Shown in pieces: positions 1 to 6,662 of a DNA stretch of 14,441 bases; positions within the stretch are counted from its first letter, which is position 1, and every line of letters starts with the position of its first letter. The stretch is from Candidatus Pacearchaeota archaeon (GTDB lineage: Archaea; Nanobdellota; Nanobdellia; Pacearchaeales; GW2011-AR1): the NCBI GenBank assembly GCA_015520065.1, contig WAQV01000073.1, positions 1-14,441 of the forward strand. The letters are read 5' to 3'. Under the pieces are notes generated by a model. That model saw only the letters and a list, made by a program, of their open reading frames with translations. It searched no databases and had not been told where the DNA came from. The position numbers were made by a program, and so were the translations under genes.

Positions 1-2
1 GG

Positions 3-32
3 ATATATGTGATTGATGAGGAATTTATATGA
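3..32 (+). CDS. Possible C-terminal tail of an upstream gene cut by the window edge
   Basis: Reading from base 3, nine codons (I-Y-V-I-D-E-E-F-I) run to a TGA stop at 30-32. The other two forward frames stop within the first 15 bases. The codons look like those of neighbouring genes, and a gene ending here would leave room for the aIF5B promoter at 61-70. Nine codons are too few to identify a family, and chance cannot be excluded. Confidence 0.25.
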   Translation: MYVIDEEFI

Positions 33-60
33 GATTTCTTAAAAACCAGAAACATCAACC

Positions 61-70
61 TTTAAAAATA
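61..70 (+). promoter_or_regulatory. TATA box for aIF5B
   Basis: TTTAAAAATA is centred about 26 nt before the ATG at 91. Archaeal TATA boxes lie about 25-27 nt before the transcription start, so the mRNA would begin at or next to the start codon (leaderless). No Shine-Dalgarno sequence is present. Confidence 0.7.
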
Positions 71-90
71 AGCTTGCTGTCTGGAATTCT

Positions 91-1881
91 ATGGAACACG
101 AGATTAAAACAACTCTTAAATCACCTATTGTAACTGTTTGCGGGCATGTTGACCACGGAAAGACTACAATACTTGACAGTCTGAGAGGAACTTCCATAGC
201 TGAAACAGAGGCAGGAAGAATAACTCAGAAAATATCTTTTTCACTTATTACAAAAGAGATAATTCAGGAAAGAATTGGAGGGTTGTTAAAAAAATATAAT
301 ATACATTTAAGCATTCCAGGATTTTTATTTATAGACACTCCTGGGCATGCAGCCTTCACAAATCTAAGAAAAAGAGGAGGCTCTTTGGCAGATTTGGCAG
401 TTCTTGTGATTGATATTAATGAAGGTATAAAACCTCAAACAGCTGAGGTAATTCAGATTTTAAAACACAATAAAACTCCGTTTGTGATTGCAATGAACAA
501 GATTGATAATATCTCTGGCTGGAAAACTCCTAAAACATCAGAAAACACTGGCCAGACAACTGACTTAATAACTAACATAGAATCCCAGCCGTTTCATGTA
601 AAGCAGGCTTTTGATGAGAAGTATATGACTCTGATTGCATCTCTGAACAGTTATGGATTTGATGCTGATTTGTTTTATAAGATATCTGACTTTACCAAGA
701 AAATAGCACTAGTTCCTACCTCTGCAATAACCAAGGAAGGGATTCCTGAACTTCTGACAATGTTATGCGGTTTAAGCCAGAAATATCTTAAGGAGAACCT
801 TGTTTTAGGAAAAGAGGCTAAAGGCGTTGTTTTGGAAGTAAAAAAAGAAAAAGCAGCAAGTTATGTAGAAGCAATTCTTTATGACGGGATTCTATCAAGA
901 ACAGACAGCATAGCAGTTTCTGATTTTGAAGGAAATCCAATAATAACAAAAATAAGGATTCTCGAGGAAATTGAGCCGCTTTCAACAAAATTTAAACCTA
1001 AAGACTCTGTTAAAGCATCAACTGGAATAAGAATGCAGTTAGTTGAAAAAACAGAGATTCTGCCTGGAATGCCTTTTGTCGTTTATTCTGGAAATGCAGA
1101 ACAAATAAAAGAAATTTTCAAGAAGGAGATGGCCGGAAGCGTTTACTCAATGTTATCAAAAAAAGGAATAATTGCAAAGGCAGACTCATTGGGAAGTCTT
1201 GAGGCATTGCTTGTTTTGCTTAAAGAAAACGGGATTTCTGTGGTAAAAGCAGGCATAGGGAATATTAACAAAACAGACATTATCTCTGCAAAAGCTAATC
1301 TCGAAATAAATGAGATAGATGCAATAGTAGCAGGATTTAACGTTTCAGTAGATGAAGAAGCAAAAAGTTTAGCTCAAGACGAGAAGATAAAAATTCTTAC
1401 AAACGATGTTATATATAAATTAATAGAAGATATAGTGGATTTCAGAATAGAAAAGAAAAAAGAGATAGAAAAAAAGAGACTTATGGAACTGTCTGCATTA
1501 TGCAAACTAAGAGTTCTTCACCAGTATGTTTTCAGGAACACCAAACCAGCAATTTTTGGTGTCAGAGTTGAGGCAGGAAAACTCGTTCCAAATATGGAAG
1601 TTATTGATGAAAACAATGAAAAAATTGGCAGAATAAAGAACATTCAGTCAGAAAACAAATCTGTTCAGGAAGCTGTTGAGGGAATGGAGGTTGCAATCTC
1701 TCTGCAAGGAGCAAATTATGAGAGACAGATAAAAAACAAGGAATTTCTTTATTCAGAGCTTACTGAATCAGGATTTAAAAAATTCAAGAAAAACAAAGAT
1801 TTGCTTTCATCAAAAGAAATATCTCTTCTTCAGGAGATTGCAAATATCAAACAGAAAGAGAAAGCTGATTGGGGAATGTAA
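91..1881 (+). CDS. infB: Translation initiation factor aIF5B (IF-2-type GTPase)
   Basis: This is the archaeal homologue of eIF5B/IF2, the GTPase that promotes ribosomal subunit joining and initiator tRNA placement. The 596 residues match the usual archaeal length. G1 GHVDHGKT is at 18-25, G3 DTPGH at 82-86, G4 NKID at 136-139 and G5 SAI at 211-213. A beta-barrel domain II follows (about 235-340), then domain III with the conserved KADSLGSLEALL stretch (363-374) and a C-terminal barrel ending in the typical DWGM. No intein is present, although archaeal aIF5B genes often carry one. Switch I reads AGRITQKISF where archaeal members usually have AGGITQHIGA, and the residue after PGH is Ala where Glu is usual; the Thr of the switch I motif is kept. 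The start is supported by TATA spacing. Confidence 0.96.
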   Translation: MEHEIKTTLKSPIVTVCGHVDHGKTTILDSLRGTSIAETEAGRITQKISFSLITKEIIQERIGGLLKKYNIHLSIPGFLFIDTPGHAAFTNLRKRGGSLADLAVLVIDINEGIKPQTAEVIQILKHNKTPFVIAMNKIDNISGWKTPKTSENTGQTTDLITNIESQPFHVKQAFDEKYMTLIASLNSYGFDADLFYKISDFTKKIALVPTSAITKEGIPELLTMLCGLSQKYLKENLVLGKEAKGVVLEVKKEKAASYVEAILYDGILSRTDSIAVSDFEGNPIITKIRILEEIEPLSTKFKPKDSVKASTGIRMQLVEKTEILPGMPFVVYSGNAEQIKEIFKKEMAGSVYSMLSKKGIIAKADSLGSLEALLVLLKENGISVVKAGIGNINKTDIISAKANLEINEIDAIVAGFNVSVDEEAKSLAQDEKIKILTNDVIYKLIEDIVDFRIEKKKEIEKKRLMELSALCKLRVLHQYVFRNTKPAIFGVRVEAGKLVPNMEVIDENNEKIGRIKNIQSENKSVQEAVEGMEVAISLQGANYERQIKNKEFLYSELTESGFKKFKKNKDLLSSKEISLLQEIANIKQKEKADWGM

Positions 1882-1893
1882 AAAACTTCCTAA

Positions 1894-1899
1894 TTTTTT
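1894..1899 (+). terminator. T-run after aIF5B
   Basis: Six consecutive T residues begin 13 bases after the aIF5B stop codon. Archaeal RNA polymerase can terminate at such runs without a hairpin. The run lies upstream of the separate promoter of the next gene. Confidence 0.4.
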
Positions 1900-1924
1900 C
1901 CTCAATGAAGGCTTCTAAGTAAGA

Positions 1925-1932
1925 TTTAAAAA
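1925..1932 (+). promoter_or_regulatory. TATA box for the first pilin-like gene
   Basis: TTTAAAAA is centred about 25.5 nt before the ATG at 1954, so a leaderless transcript is expected. Confidence 0.65.
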
Positions 1933-1953
1933 GAAATCCAGCTTATTACTTGT

Positions 1954-2424
1954 ATGGAGGGTTATAAAACAAAAAGAGGTGTTTCTCCAGTAATTGCAAC
2001 TGTGCTGTTAATAGGGATTGTAATTATTCTTGCCTTAACTATTTTTCTATGGTTTAAGAACTTCACTAAAGAGGCTGTAATAAAGTTTGACAAAAACATA
2101 GAGCTTGTTTGTGATGAAGTGCAGTTTGATGCTGATTACTCTGACGGGACTTTAACACTTTCCAATTATGGTAATGTTCCTGTTTTCAAGATTAAAGTTA
2201 GGGTTGAAAGCGAAGGAAATTACGAAACAAGAGACATTACAGAGTTTACAGATTTATGGCCTAAAAACGGGCTTACTCAAGGAGGTAGTTTTTCAGATAT
2301 AATTGATTTCGGAGTTGCAGACAGAGTTGTTTTAATACCTGTACTTGTAGGAAAAACTGAAAAAGGAGAAAAAAGAACCTTCACTTGCGATGAAAACAGG
2401 TACGGGTATGAGATTGTCATATAA
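1954..2424 (+). CDS. Type IV pilin-like surface protein (class III signal peptide)
   Basis: This 156-residue protein has an archaeal pilin N-terminus: a short basic leader ending KTKRG (5-9), then VSPVIATVLLIGIVIILAL and a hydrophobic helix to about residue 34. This matches the Pilin_N (DUF1628) family. An archaeal prepilin peptidase would be expected to cut after Gly9, and the helix would pack into a filament core or anchor the protein in the membrane. The rest is a small beta-rich globular domain containing a LSNYGNVPVF stretch. The only cysteines, C53 and C145, could form a disulfide. The next gene starts 27 bases downstream and also has a pilin N-terminus, so the two may be subunits of one structure. 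It is too unlike archaellin to be called one. Confidence 0.85.
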   Translation: MEGYKTKRGVSPVIATVLLIGIVIILALTIFLWFKNFTKEAVIKFDKNIELVCDEVQFDADYSDGTLTLSNYGNVPVFKIKVRVESEGNYETRDITEFTDLWPKNGLTQGGSFSDIIDFGVADRVVLIPVLVGKTEKGEKRTFTCDENRYGYEIVI

Positions 2425-2426
2425 AC
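2419..2426 (+). promoter_or_regulatory. Possible TATA box overlapping the preceding stop codon
   Basis: ATATAAAC is centred about 29.5 nt before the ATG at 2452 and contains the TAA stop (2422-2424) of the upstream gene. It could give the pilin-LamG gene its own short-leader transcript, or the gene may simply be co-transcribed from the promoter at 1925. Confidence 0.35.
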
Positions 2427-2451
2427 TTCCTTTTGCTGTTTAAATTTTAAA

Positions 2452-3540
2452 ATGCCAAACAAAAAAGCCCTTTCAGCTGTAGTCACAACATTAATCATAA
2501 TACTTCTCGTAATAGCTGCTATTGGCATAGTCTGGGTAGTAATAAAAAACATACTAACAGAAAGTTCAGAAGAAATCTCTGCTGGATTATCAAGAGTTAC
2601 ACTGGAAATAATAGAAGACTCTGTAAAAATAAACAACAATGACAATACACTATCTTTTGTTGTTAGCAGAGATATAGGAAAAGGGGACTTAAATAAAATA
2701 AAAGTTATTCTTAAAGACACTCAAGATAACGCTTATTCTGAAGAAGTAGATGTTTCTAGTCTTACAGAGTTAGGAACAAAAAGAATAACAATAAACAAAG
2801 GCAGCTTAACAATGATAAAAAGCATTTCAATAGCCCCAGTAATAAAAACAGAAAAAGGAAAAGAAAAGCTCTTTGCTGTTGCAGATGAAATCAAGTTTTC
2901 TAATGAAGAAGTCATTAAGAATATGCCTGGAATTGTTGCATGGTGGAGATTTGAGGGAAATGCAAAAGACAGTGTAGGAAACAATCACGGAAGTTTGAAT
3001 GGAGGAGTGAGTTTTGCAGATGGCAGATTTGGAAAAGCTGCAAGTTTTGATGGTGTTGATGATTATATTGAGATACCTAACTACTTTTTAACAAAGAATG
3101 TGTCTGAAGTTACTATCTCAGCATGGATTAAAGGAGAGTGGTCTAATTCGCATAATATGGTATTCTCTCAAACAACTTCTTCTAGAGGATATTATTTGTC
3201 AGTTAGGGACAATGGGAATGTGATGTGGTATCCAAATATAAGTCTAGGAGAACCTTCTATATCATCAACAATACTTCTTACTCCACAGAAAATGTATCAT
3301 GTAGTTGCTATAATTGATTCAGGTGGAAATTCTTTAATATATATAAACGGAAAATTAGATAGTTCCTCCTCTGGATTTAGTTTAGATAAGGTGGACAACG
3401 TTAGCAATATTGGTAGTGCAGTGAATTTGCTTACTCCTCCAAACGGAATATTTAATGGACTAATAGACGAGGTAATGATTTTCAACAGAGCTTTAACTGC
3501 TGAGGAGGTTAGAGCATTATATGAGATGGATTTGAGTTAA
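2452..3540 (+). CDS. Pilin-like protein with C-terminal LamG (concanavalin-like) domain
   Basis: This 362-residue protein joins a pilin-type N-terminus to a lectin-like fold. Residues 3-6 (NKKA) form a short basic leader, followed by LSAVVTTLIIILLVIAAIGIV, a membrane/filament helix without charged residues. Residues about 40-150 form a beta-rich linker domain. Residues about 160-362 match the LamG_3 family: IVAWWRFEG at 161-169, GKAASFDGVDDYIEIP at 194-209 and, at the C-terminus, LIDEVMIFNRALTAEEVRALY (337-357). LamG domains bind carbohydrate or protein ligands, so an adhesin exposed on a pilus or the cell surface is a reasonable inference. The leader is less canonical than its neighbour's because the predicted cut follows Ala rather than Gly. 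The ligand is unknown. Confidence 0.85.
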   Translation: MPNKKALSAVVTTLIIILLVIAAIGIVWVVIKNILTESSEEISAGLSRVTLEIIEDSVKINNNDNTLSFVVSRDIGKGDLNKIKVILKDTQDNAYSEEVDVSSLTELGTKRITINKGSLTMIKSISIAPVIKTEKGKEKLFAVADEIKFSNEEVIKNMPGIVAWWRFEGNAKDSVGNNHGSLNGGVSFADGRFGKAASFDGVDDYIEIPNYFLTKNVSEVTISAWIKGEWSNSHNMVFSQTTSSRGYYLSVRDNGNVMWYPNISLGEPSISSTILLTPQKMYHVVAIIDSGGNSLIYINGKLDSSSSGFSLDKVDNVSNIGSAVNLLTPPNGIFNGLIDEVMIFNRALTAEEVRALYEMDLS

Positions 3541-3575
3541 TTTGATGAGAAGCTAAATTGTAAAACCAAATATTA

Positions 3576-3583
3576 TTTAAATA
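3576..3583 (+). promoter_or_regulatory. TATA box for the enolase gene
   Basis: TTTAAATA is centred about 24 nt before the ATG at 3603. A run of seven T (3596-3602) touches the start codon and could also terminate transcripts from the pilin genes. Confidence 0.65.
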
Positions 3584-3602
3584 TCTCAGATATTATTTTT
3601 TT

Positions 3603-4799
3603 ATGAAAATAACTGGAGTTACAGCAAAAAGCATTCTTGATTCCAGAAAAGAAAAAACTGTTGAGGTAATAATTAATACTAATGTCGGAGTTTTTTCTGC
3701 AAGCGCTCCTAACGGAAAATCCAAAGGCAAACATGAAGCAAAGCCTTACAGGAAAACTCTTGAAGAGGACATAAAAACCATAAAAAAGTTTAGTGATTAT
3801 TTCTCAGAGGAGATAATAGAGAAATTTGAGGATTTGAGAAGGATTGAAGATATAGTTGACGGGCATATTGGAGCAAACACTCTTTTCGCTTTGGAGTCAG
3901 CAATACTTAAGGCGCTTGCAAAAGAAAAAAAGCTTGATGTATGGCAATTAATAACTCAAAAATCAGATAACCTGAGAATTCCACGACTTGTTGGAAACTG
4001 CATAGGCGGTGGAAAGCACACCTCAGTTGATAAAGATGGAAAAAAACCTGACTTTCAAGAGTTTCTTTTAATCCCTGAAACTAATTCTGCAATTCAGGCA
4101 TTTGATATTAATCTTGAAGCTAAGTTTAATGCTCAGTTCATTCTTCAAAATGTGGATGACAAGTTCAAGAACAAAAAGAATGACGAAGATGCATGGATAA
4201 CCTCTCTTGATGATAAAAGGGTTTTAGAGGTGTTAAAAGACCTAAAAGACAATATATGGGATGAGAGAAGACTTTACCTTGATGAAGGAGTAGATGTTGC
4301 TGCATCAACAATCTATAAAAGAAAAAAATATCACTATGAAAACCCTAAACTTGACAGAACTCCTGAAGAACAGTTAAGTTATCTGTCAAACTTGATAAAA
4401 AATTTTCATCTTTTTTATATTGAGGATCCTTTCCATGAAGAAGATTTTGAGAGTTTTGCAAAGCTGTTAAAAAAATTTCCTGACAGGCTCATAGTTGGAG
4501 ATGACCTGACAGTTACTAACTACAAAAGGCTGGAAAAAGCAATTGAGATGAAAAGCATTAATGCTATAATTATAAAGCCAAACCAGAACGGCTCTTTGCT
4601 TGATGTTAAGAGAGTTGTTGAATTAGCCAAAGAGAATAACATTAAGACAGTTTTCTCTCATAGAAGCGGTGAAACTGAAGAAGACATACTTGCAGATTTG
4701 GCTTTTGGATTTCAGGCAGACTTTCTTAAATGCGGGATTACAGGAAAAGAAAGAGAGGCAAAAATTAAGCGACTGATTGAGATAGAGAAAAGCCTTTAG
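3603..4799 (+). CDS. eno: Divergent enolase (phosphopyruvate hydratase family)
   Basis: Enolase interconverts 2-phosphoglycerate and phosphoenolpyruvate in glycolysis/gluconeogenesis. At 398 residues this is slightly shorter than usual. By motif, the active-site residues look preserved: metal ligands D231 (VDVAAS), E274 (IEDPF) and D300 (GDDLTVTN), catalytic Lys K325 (IIKPNQNGSLLD), H353-R354-S355 (SHRSGETEE), K376, H139 (GGGKHT) and E153 (QEF). Several hallmark strings are altered: DSRG is DSRK (13-16), the mobile loop is GKSKGKHEA (38-46), and the GDEGG loop appears to be NDEDA (193-197), keeping the catalytic Glu E195 but losing its glycines. It could be the organism's working enolase or a diverged paralogue. 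The gene has its own promoter and converges on tRNA-Trp. Confidence 0.85.
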   Translation: MKITGVTAKSILDSRKEKTVEVIINTNVGVFSASAPNGKSKGKHEAKPYRKTLEEDIKTIKKFSDYFSEEIIEKFEDLRRIEDIVDGHIGANTLFALESAILKALAKEKKLDVWQLITQKSDNLRIPRLVGNCIGGGKHTSVDKDGKKPDFQEFLLIPETNSAIQAFDINLEAKFNAQFILQNVDDKFKNKKNDEDAWITSLDDKRVLEVLKDLKDNIWDERRLYLDEGVDVAASTIYKRKKYHYENPKLDRTPEEQLSYLSNLIKNFHLFYIEDPFHEEDFESFAKLLKKFPDRLIVGDDLTVTNYKRLEKAIEMKSINAIIIKPNQNGSLLDVKRVVELAKENNIKTVFSHRSGETEEDILADLAFGFQADFLKCGITGKEREAKIKRLIEIEKSL

Positions 4800-4800
4800 A

Positions 4801-4871
4801 TGGGTGCGGAGGGAATCGAACCCCCGGCTGGCGGTCTGGAGCCGCCTGTTTTACCACTAAACTACGCACCC
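4801..4871 (-). tRNA. tRNA-Trp (anticodon CCA), intron-less
   Basis: The minus strand folds into a complete 71-nt cloverleaf. The acceptor stem is GGGTGCG/CGCACCC with discriminator A (base 4801). The D stem is GTTT/AAAC around AGTGGTA. The anticodon stem is GGCGG/CCGCC around loop CTCCAGA, giving anticodon CCA. The variable loop is AGCC, and the T arm is GGGGG/CCCTC with loop TTCGATT and one G-U pair. The 3' CCA is not encoded (the next bases are TCT) and must be added by a nucleotidyltransferase. No intron is present, although many archaeal tRNA-Trp genes have one. Only base 4800 separates it from the convergent enolase stop codon. Confidence 0.95.
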
Positions 4872-4903
4872 AGTTTTTGAATAATTTTTAAAGTAGGACA
4901 GCG

Positions 4904-4911
4904 TTTTTAAT
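4904..4911 (-). promoter_or_regulatory. Probable TATA box for tRNA-Trp
   Basis: On the minus strand ATTAAAAA lies about 36 nt before the mature tRNA 5' end, which predicts a leader of about 11 nt to be removed by RNase P. A second AT-rich block nearer the tRNA (around 4884-4892) is too close to act as the TATA box. Confidence 0.45.
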
Positions 4912-4947
4912 CCTTTCTTTTTCATTCATTTTAGAAAAAGTTTGTTT

Positions 4948-5634
4948 TTAATCATTCATCTTTTTTATTTCTTCAATCTCATGGTTTGAGATTGCGCAAC
5001 CCTTAAACTTTAATGCATAGAGCAATGCATCAAGAACCATGCTACCTTTAAGCCTGACAAGTCCGTTTTTGTATGCGATATAGATTAATTCTGAGGACCT
5101 TATAATCTTAAACCTTCTGAAAATTGCATATTTTTCTTTTTTTGCATTTATTTTTATATGAAGCTTTTTTTCAAGAAGCTTTTTTAGGTTTTCAGGTTTT
5201 TCGCATAACATTCTTGTTGTTCTTTCATCAATTGCAACAACATTCTTAATACCTTTTTCAGAGAGAATCTTGCTTAATGCAAGGCATGAAGCCTCTCCAG
5301 AGTCAATGAGATGTATGTTTCTTCCGTTTCCTTTGAAGATGCTGTTTGCAAGGCTTAAAAATTCTTCTGCTGTCTGAGTAATCTCTGATGCCTGTACTCC
5401 ATAAACATAAGGCATCTCAAGAATTTTTGCATCAAGAAGCTGTTTAAGTTTCAGTGCTTCTAACTCAAACTTTTTTATTGTGATTGGCTTGTCAATAATT
5501 TCATCTCTTACTTCAGAAGTAATTAAGAATTTTCCTCTAAACATCTTTTTCAGGCTTTTAAACTCCTCAAGCAAACCATTCATTGCAAAACTTATCAGAG
5601 TGCTTGCATCAAAGACTATTGCTTTTTGTTCCAT
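4948..5634 (-). CDS. PIN-domain nuclease, DUF3368/VapC-like
   Basis: This 228-residue protein has the PIN ribonuclease layout: D9 in VFDASTLISF, E41/D44/E45 in TSEVRDEIID, D111 and E114 in LIDSGEASCLAL, and D136-E137 in VVAIDERTTRM. The GEA and DER motifs resemble DUF3368-type PIN toxins, whose C-terminus (here about 180-228, ending NHEIEEIKK) carries a similar helical pattern. PIN toxins cleave RNA in a metal-dependent way. The Met at 5634 is preferred: it lies 7 bases after the upstream stop with a weak GGTAA in front, and VFDAS then sits near the N-terminus as is usual. Starting at 5682 would overlap the upstream gene by 41 bases. The upstream partner has an antitoxin-like motif. A role in RNA maturation rather than toxicity is also possible. 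Confidence 0.8.
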   Translation of the reverse strand: MEQKAIVFDASTLISFAMNGLLEEFKSLKKMFRGKFLITSEVRDEIIDKPITIKKFELEALKLKQLLDAKILEMPYVYGVQASEITQTAEEFLSLANSIFKGNGRNIHLIDSGEASCLALSKILSEKGIKNVVAIDERTTRMLCEKPENLKKLLEKKLHIKINAKKEKYAIFRRFKIIRSSELIYIAYKNGLVRLKGSMVLDALLYALKFKGCAISNHEIEEIKKMND

Positions 5635-5641
5635 TTTACCA

Positions 5642-6202
5642 TTACTCAAACATACTTTCAGCAAGTTTAATTCTTGATTCAATATCCATTGTCTCAGTTA
5701 CAAGAACATCAGGAATTCCTGTTTTTCCAGCATACTCTGCAAGCTCAAACATTGTAATTCCTAAAAGCTTTGCAGTCTTTTCCATAGAAATCCCATGCTC
5801 GTAAATTCTTGAGGCTTTGTTAATCTGGGCTTTTCTGAATACATCTTGAATATAGATTTTCAGCTTTCCTGACAGCTTATCAACAGCATTTCTGATAATT
5901 GAGATATTTTTCTTAAACTCTTTATTGTCTTTTTTTCTAACAGCAATGATTAAATTCTCTAAAGAGCTGTTAAAAGTATTGTAAAAACTTTCCCAACCAG
6001 GAAGGCTTCTGTAATGCTCTCTTTCCATTATCTTGCTTAAAGAGTAAACTATGACTGCAACAGCAATATTATCGGGGTCTTGGGTAAAAGATGCAGTATT
6101 TATTGTCTGGTCGCTTAGTTTTCTTATCCTTGAGGAGTCTCCTTTTTTGAGAGCTTTTTTTGTTTCTTTTAAAATTCTTAAAATATTCTCAACCTCTTCC
6201 AT
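5642..6202 (-). CDS. Helical protein with UPF0175-like helix-turn-helix, possible antitoxin
   Basis: This 186-residue protein is not recognised as a whole. Residues about 1-125 are predicted to be helical and contain a conserved-looking REHYRSLPGWESFYNTF patch (61-77). Residues 129-163 (KASRIYEHGISMEKTAKLLG and on through EYAGKTGIP) resemble the helix-turn-helix of UPF0175 antitoxins, which typically read Y-x-x-G-x-[IL]-S followed by an AAxLxG motif. UPF0175 antitoxins are often paired with DUF3368-type PIN toxins, and a PIN gene follows after 7 bases in the same operon. It is about twice the length of a usual UPF0175 protein, so the N-terminal helical region is an unexplained addition. Antitoxin or regulator function is inferred from the motif and context only. 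Confidence 0.75.
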   Translation of the reverse strand: MEEVENILRILKETKKALKKGDSSRIRKLSDQTINTASFTQDPDNIAVAVIVYSLSKIMEREHYRSLPGWESFYNTFNSSLENLIIAVRKKDNKEFKKNISIIRNAVDKLSGKLKIYIQDVFRKAQINKASRIYEHGISMEKTAKLLGITMFELAEYAGKTGIPDVLVTETMDIESRIKLAESMFE

Positions 6203-6223
6203 AACTTGAAACAGAAAAGAGAG

Positions 6224-6231
6224 TTAATAAA
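6224..6231 (-). promoter_or_regulatory. TATA box for the HTH/PIN operon
   Basis: On the minus strand TTTATTAA is centred about 25.5 nt before the ATG at 6202. It sits next to the oppositely oriented TATA box of the Fcf1-type PIN gene (6240-6247), so the two promoters share a 66-bp divergent region. Confidence 0.55.
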
Positions 6232-6239
6232 ACTTAAGT

Positions 6240-6247
6240 TTTTTATA
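6240..6247 (+). promoter_or_regulatory. TATA box for the Fcf1-type PIN gene
   Basis: TTTTTATA is centred about 25.5 nt before the ATG at 6269. This is a main argument for that start over the in-frame ATG at 6206, which lies upstream of the TATA box. Confidence 0.65.
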
Positions 6248-6268
6248 GTTTCCAGAATATTTCTTAAC

Positions 6269-6655
6269 ATGAAGAAAGCAGTATTGGATACAAATTTTAT
6301 TTTGACTTGCATAAAAAATAAGATAGACTTTTTTGAAGAGCTTGAGTTTATGGGATGTAAGATTTTAATTCCTAAACAAGTAATTTCCGAGCTAAATAAA
6401 ATAGCAAACCCCGTCATGATAAAAAAGAAGCTCTCAGAAAGAGAGCTTGCAAGTTTGGCTTTGAAAATTCTTGAGCATGAGAAAAACAGGTTTGAGGTTA
6501 TAGAGCTTGGCAGCAAGTATGTAGACAAAGGCATTATAAAATTAGCCAGGGAAAACAGAGACTTGCTTATTGCAACCCTTGACAGAGAGATTAAAACAAG
6601 CGTTAAAAACCCAAAAATACTTATCAGGGGAAAAAAGAAGTTGGAGATTATCTAA
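6269..6655 (+). CDS. Fcf1/Utp24-type PIN nuclease, probable rRNA-processing factor
   Basis: This 128-residue single-domain PIN protein has VLDTNFIL at 5-12 (D7), IPKQVISEL at 34-42 (E41), VDKGII at 85-90 (D87) and LLIATLDREIK at 99-109 (D105), which together form the four-acidic metal site. The spacing and the ATLDREIK ending match archaeal proteins related to Fcf1/Utp24 (COG1412), whose eukaryotic members cut pre-rRNA. A ribosome-maturation role is inferred from the family. The ATG at 6269 is chosen because the TATA box fits it and because the fold begins with the VLDTN strand. An in-frame ATG at 6206 would add 21 residues encoded across the promoter. The gene converges on the DUF5667 gene with 7 bases between stops. 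Confidence 0.85.
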   Translation: MKKAVLDTNFILTCIKNKIDFFEELEFMGCKILIPKQVISELNKIANPVMIKKKLSERELASLALKILEHEKNRFEVIELGSKYVDKGIIKLARENRDLLIATLDREIKTSVKNPKILIRGKKKLEII

Positions 6656-6662
6656 TCTTTTA

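Noticed and set aside
2277..2984. Minus-strand open frames inside the pilin-like genes
   Set aside because: They lie opposite well-supported genes, have no promoter or ribosome-binding signal and encode no recognisable domain.
4801..4871. tRNA-Gly reading because of the TCC within the anticodon loop
   Set aside because: With a five-pair stem GGCGG/CCGCC the loop is CTCCAGA. U33 is the T, so the anticodon is CCA (Trp).
5635..5682. Longer N-terminus of the minus-strand PIN nuclease starting at 5682
   Set aside because: It would overlap the upstream gene by 41 bases and add 16 residues before the first PIN strand. The Met at 5634 is 7 bases after the upstream stop.
6206..6268. Longer N-terminus of the Fcf1-type PIN protein starting at 6206
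   Set aside because: The extension crosses the TATA box at 6240-6247 and precedes the VLDTN strand that normally begins the fold. The Met at 6269 fits promoter spacing.
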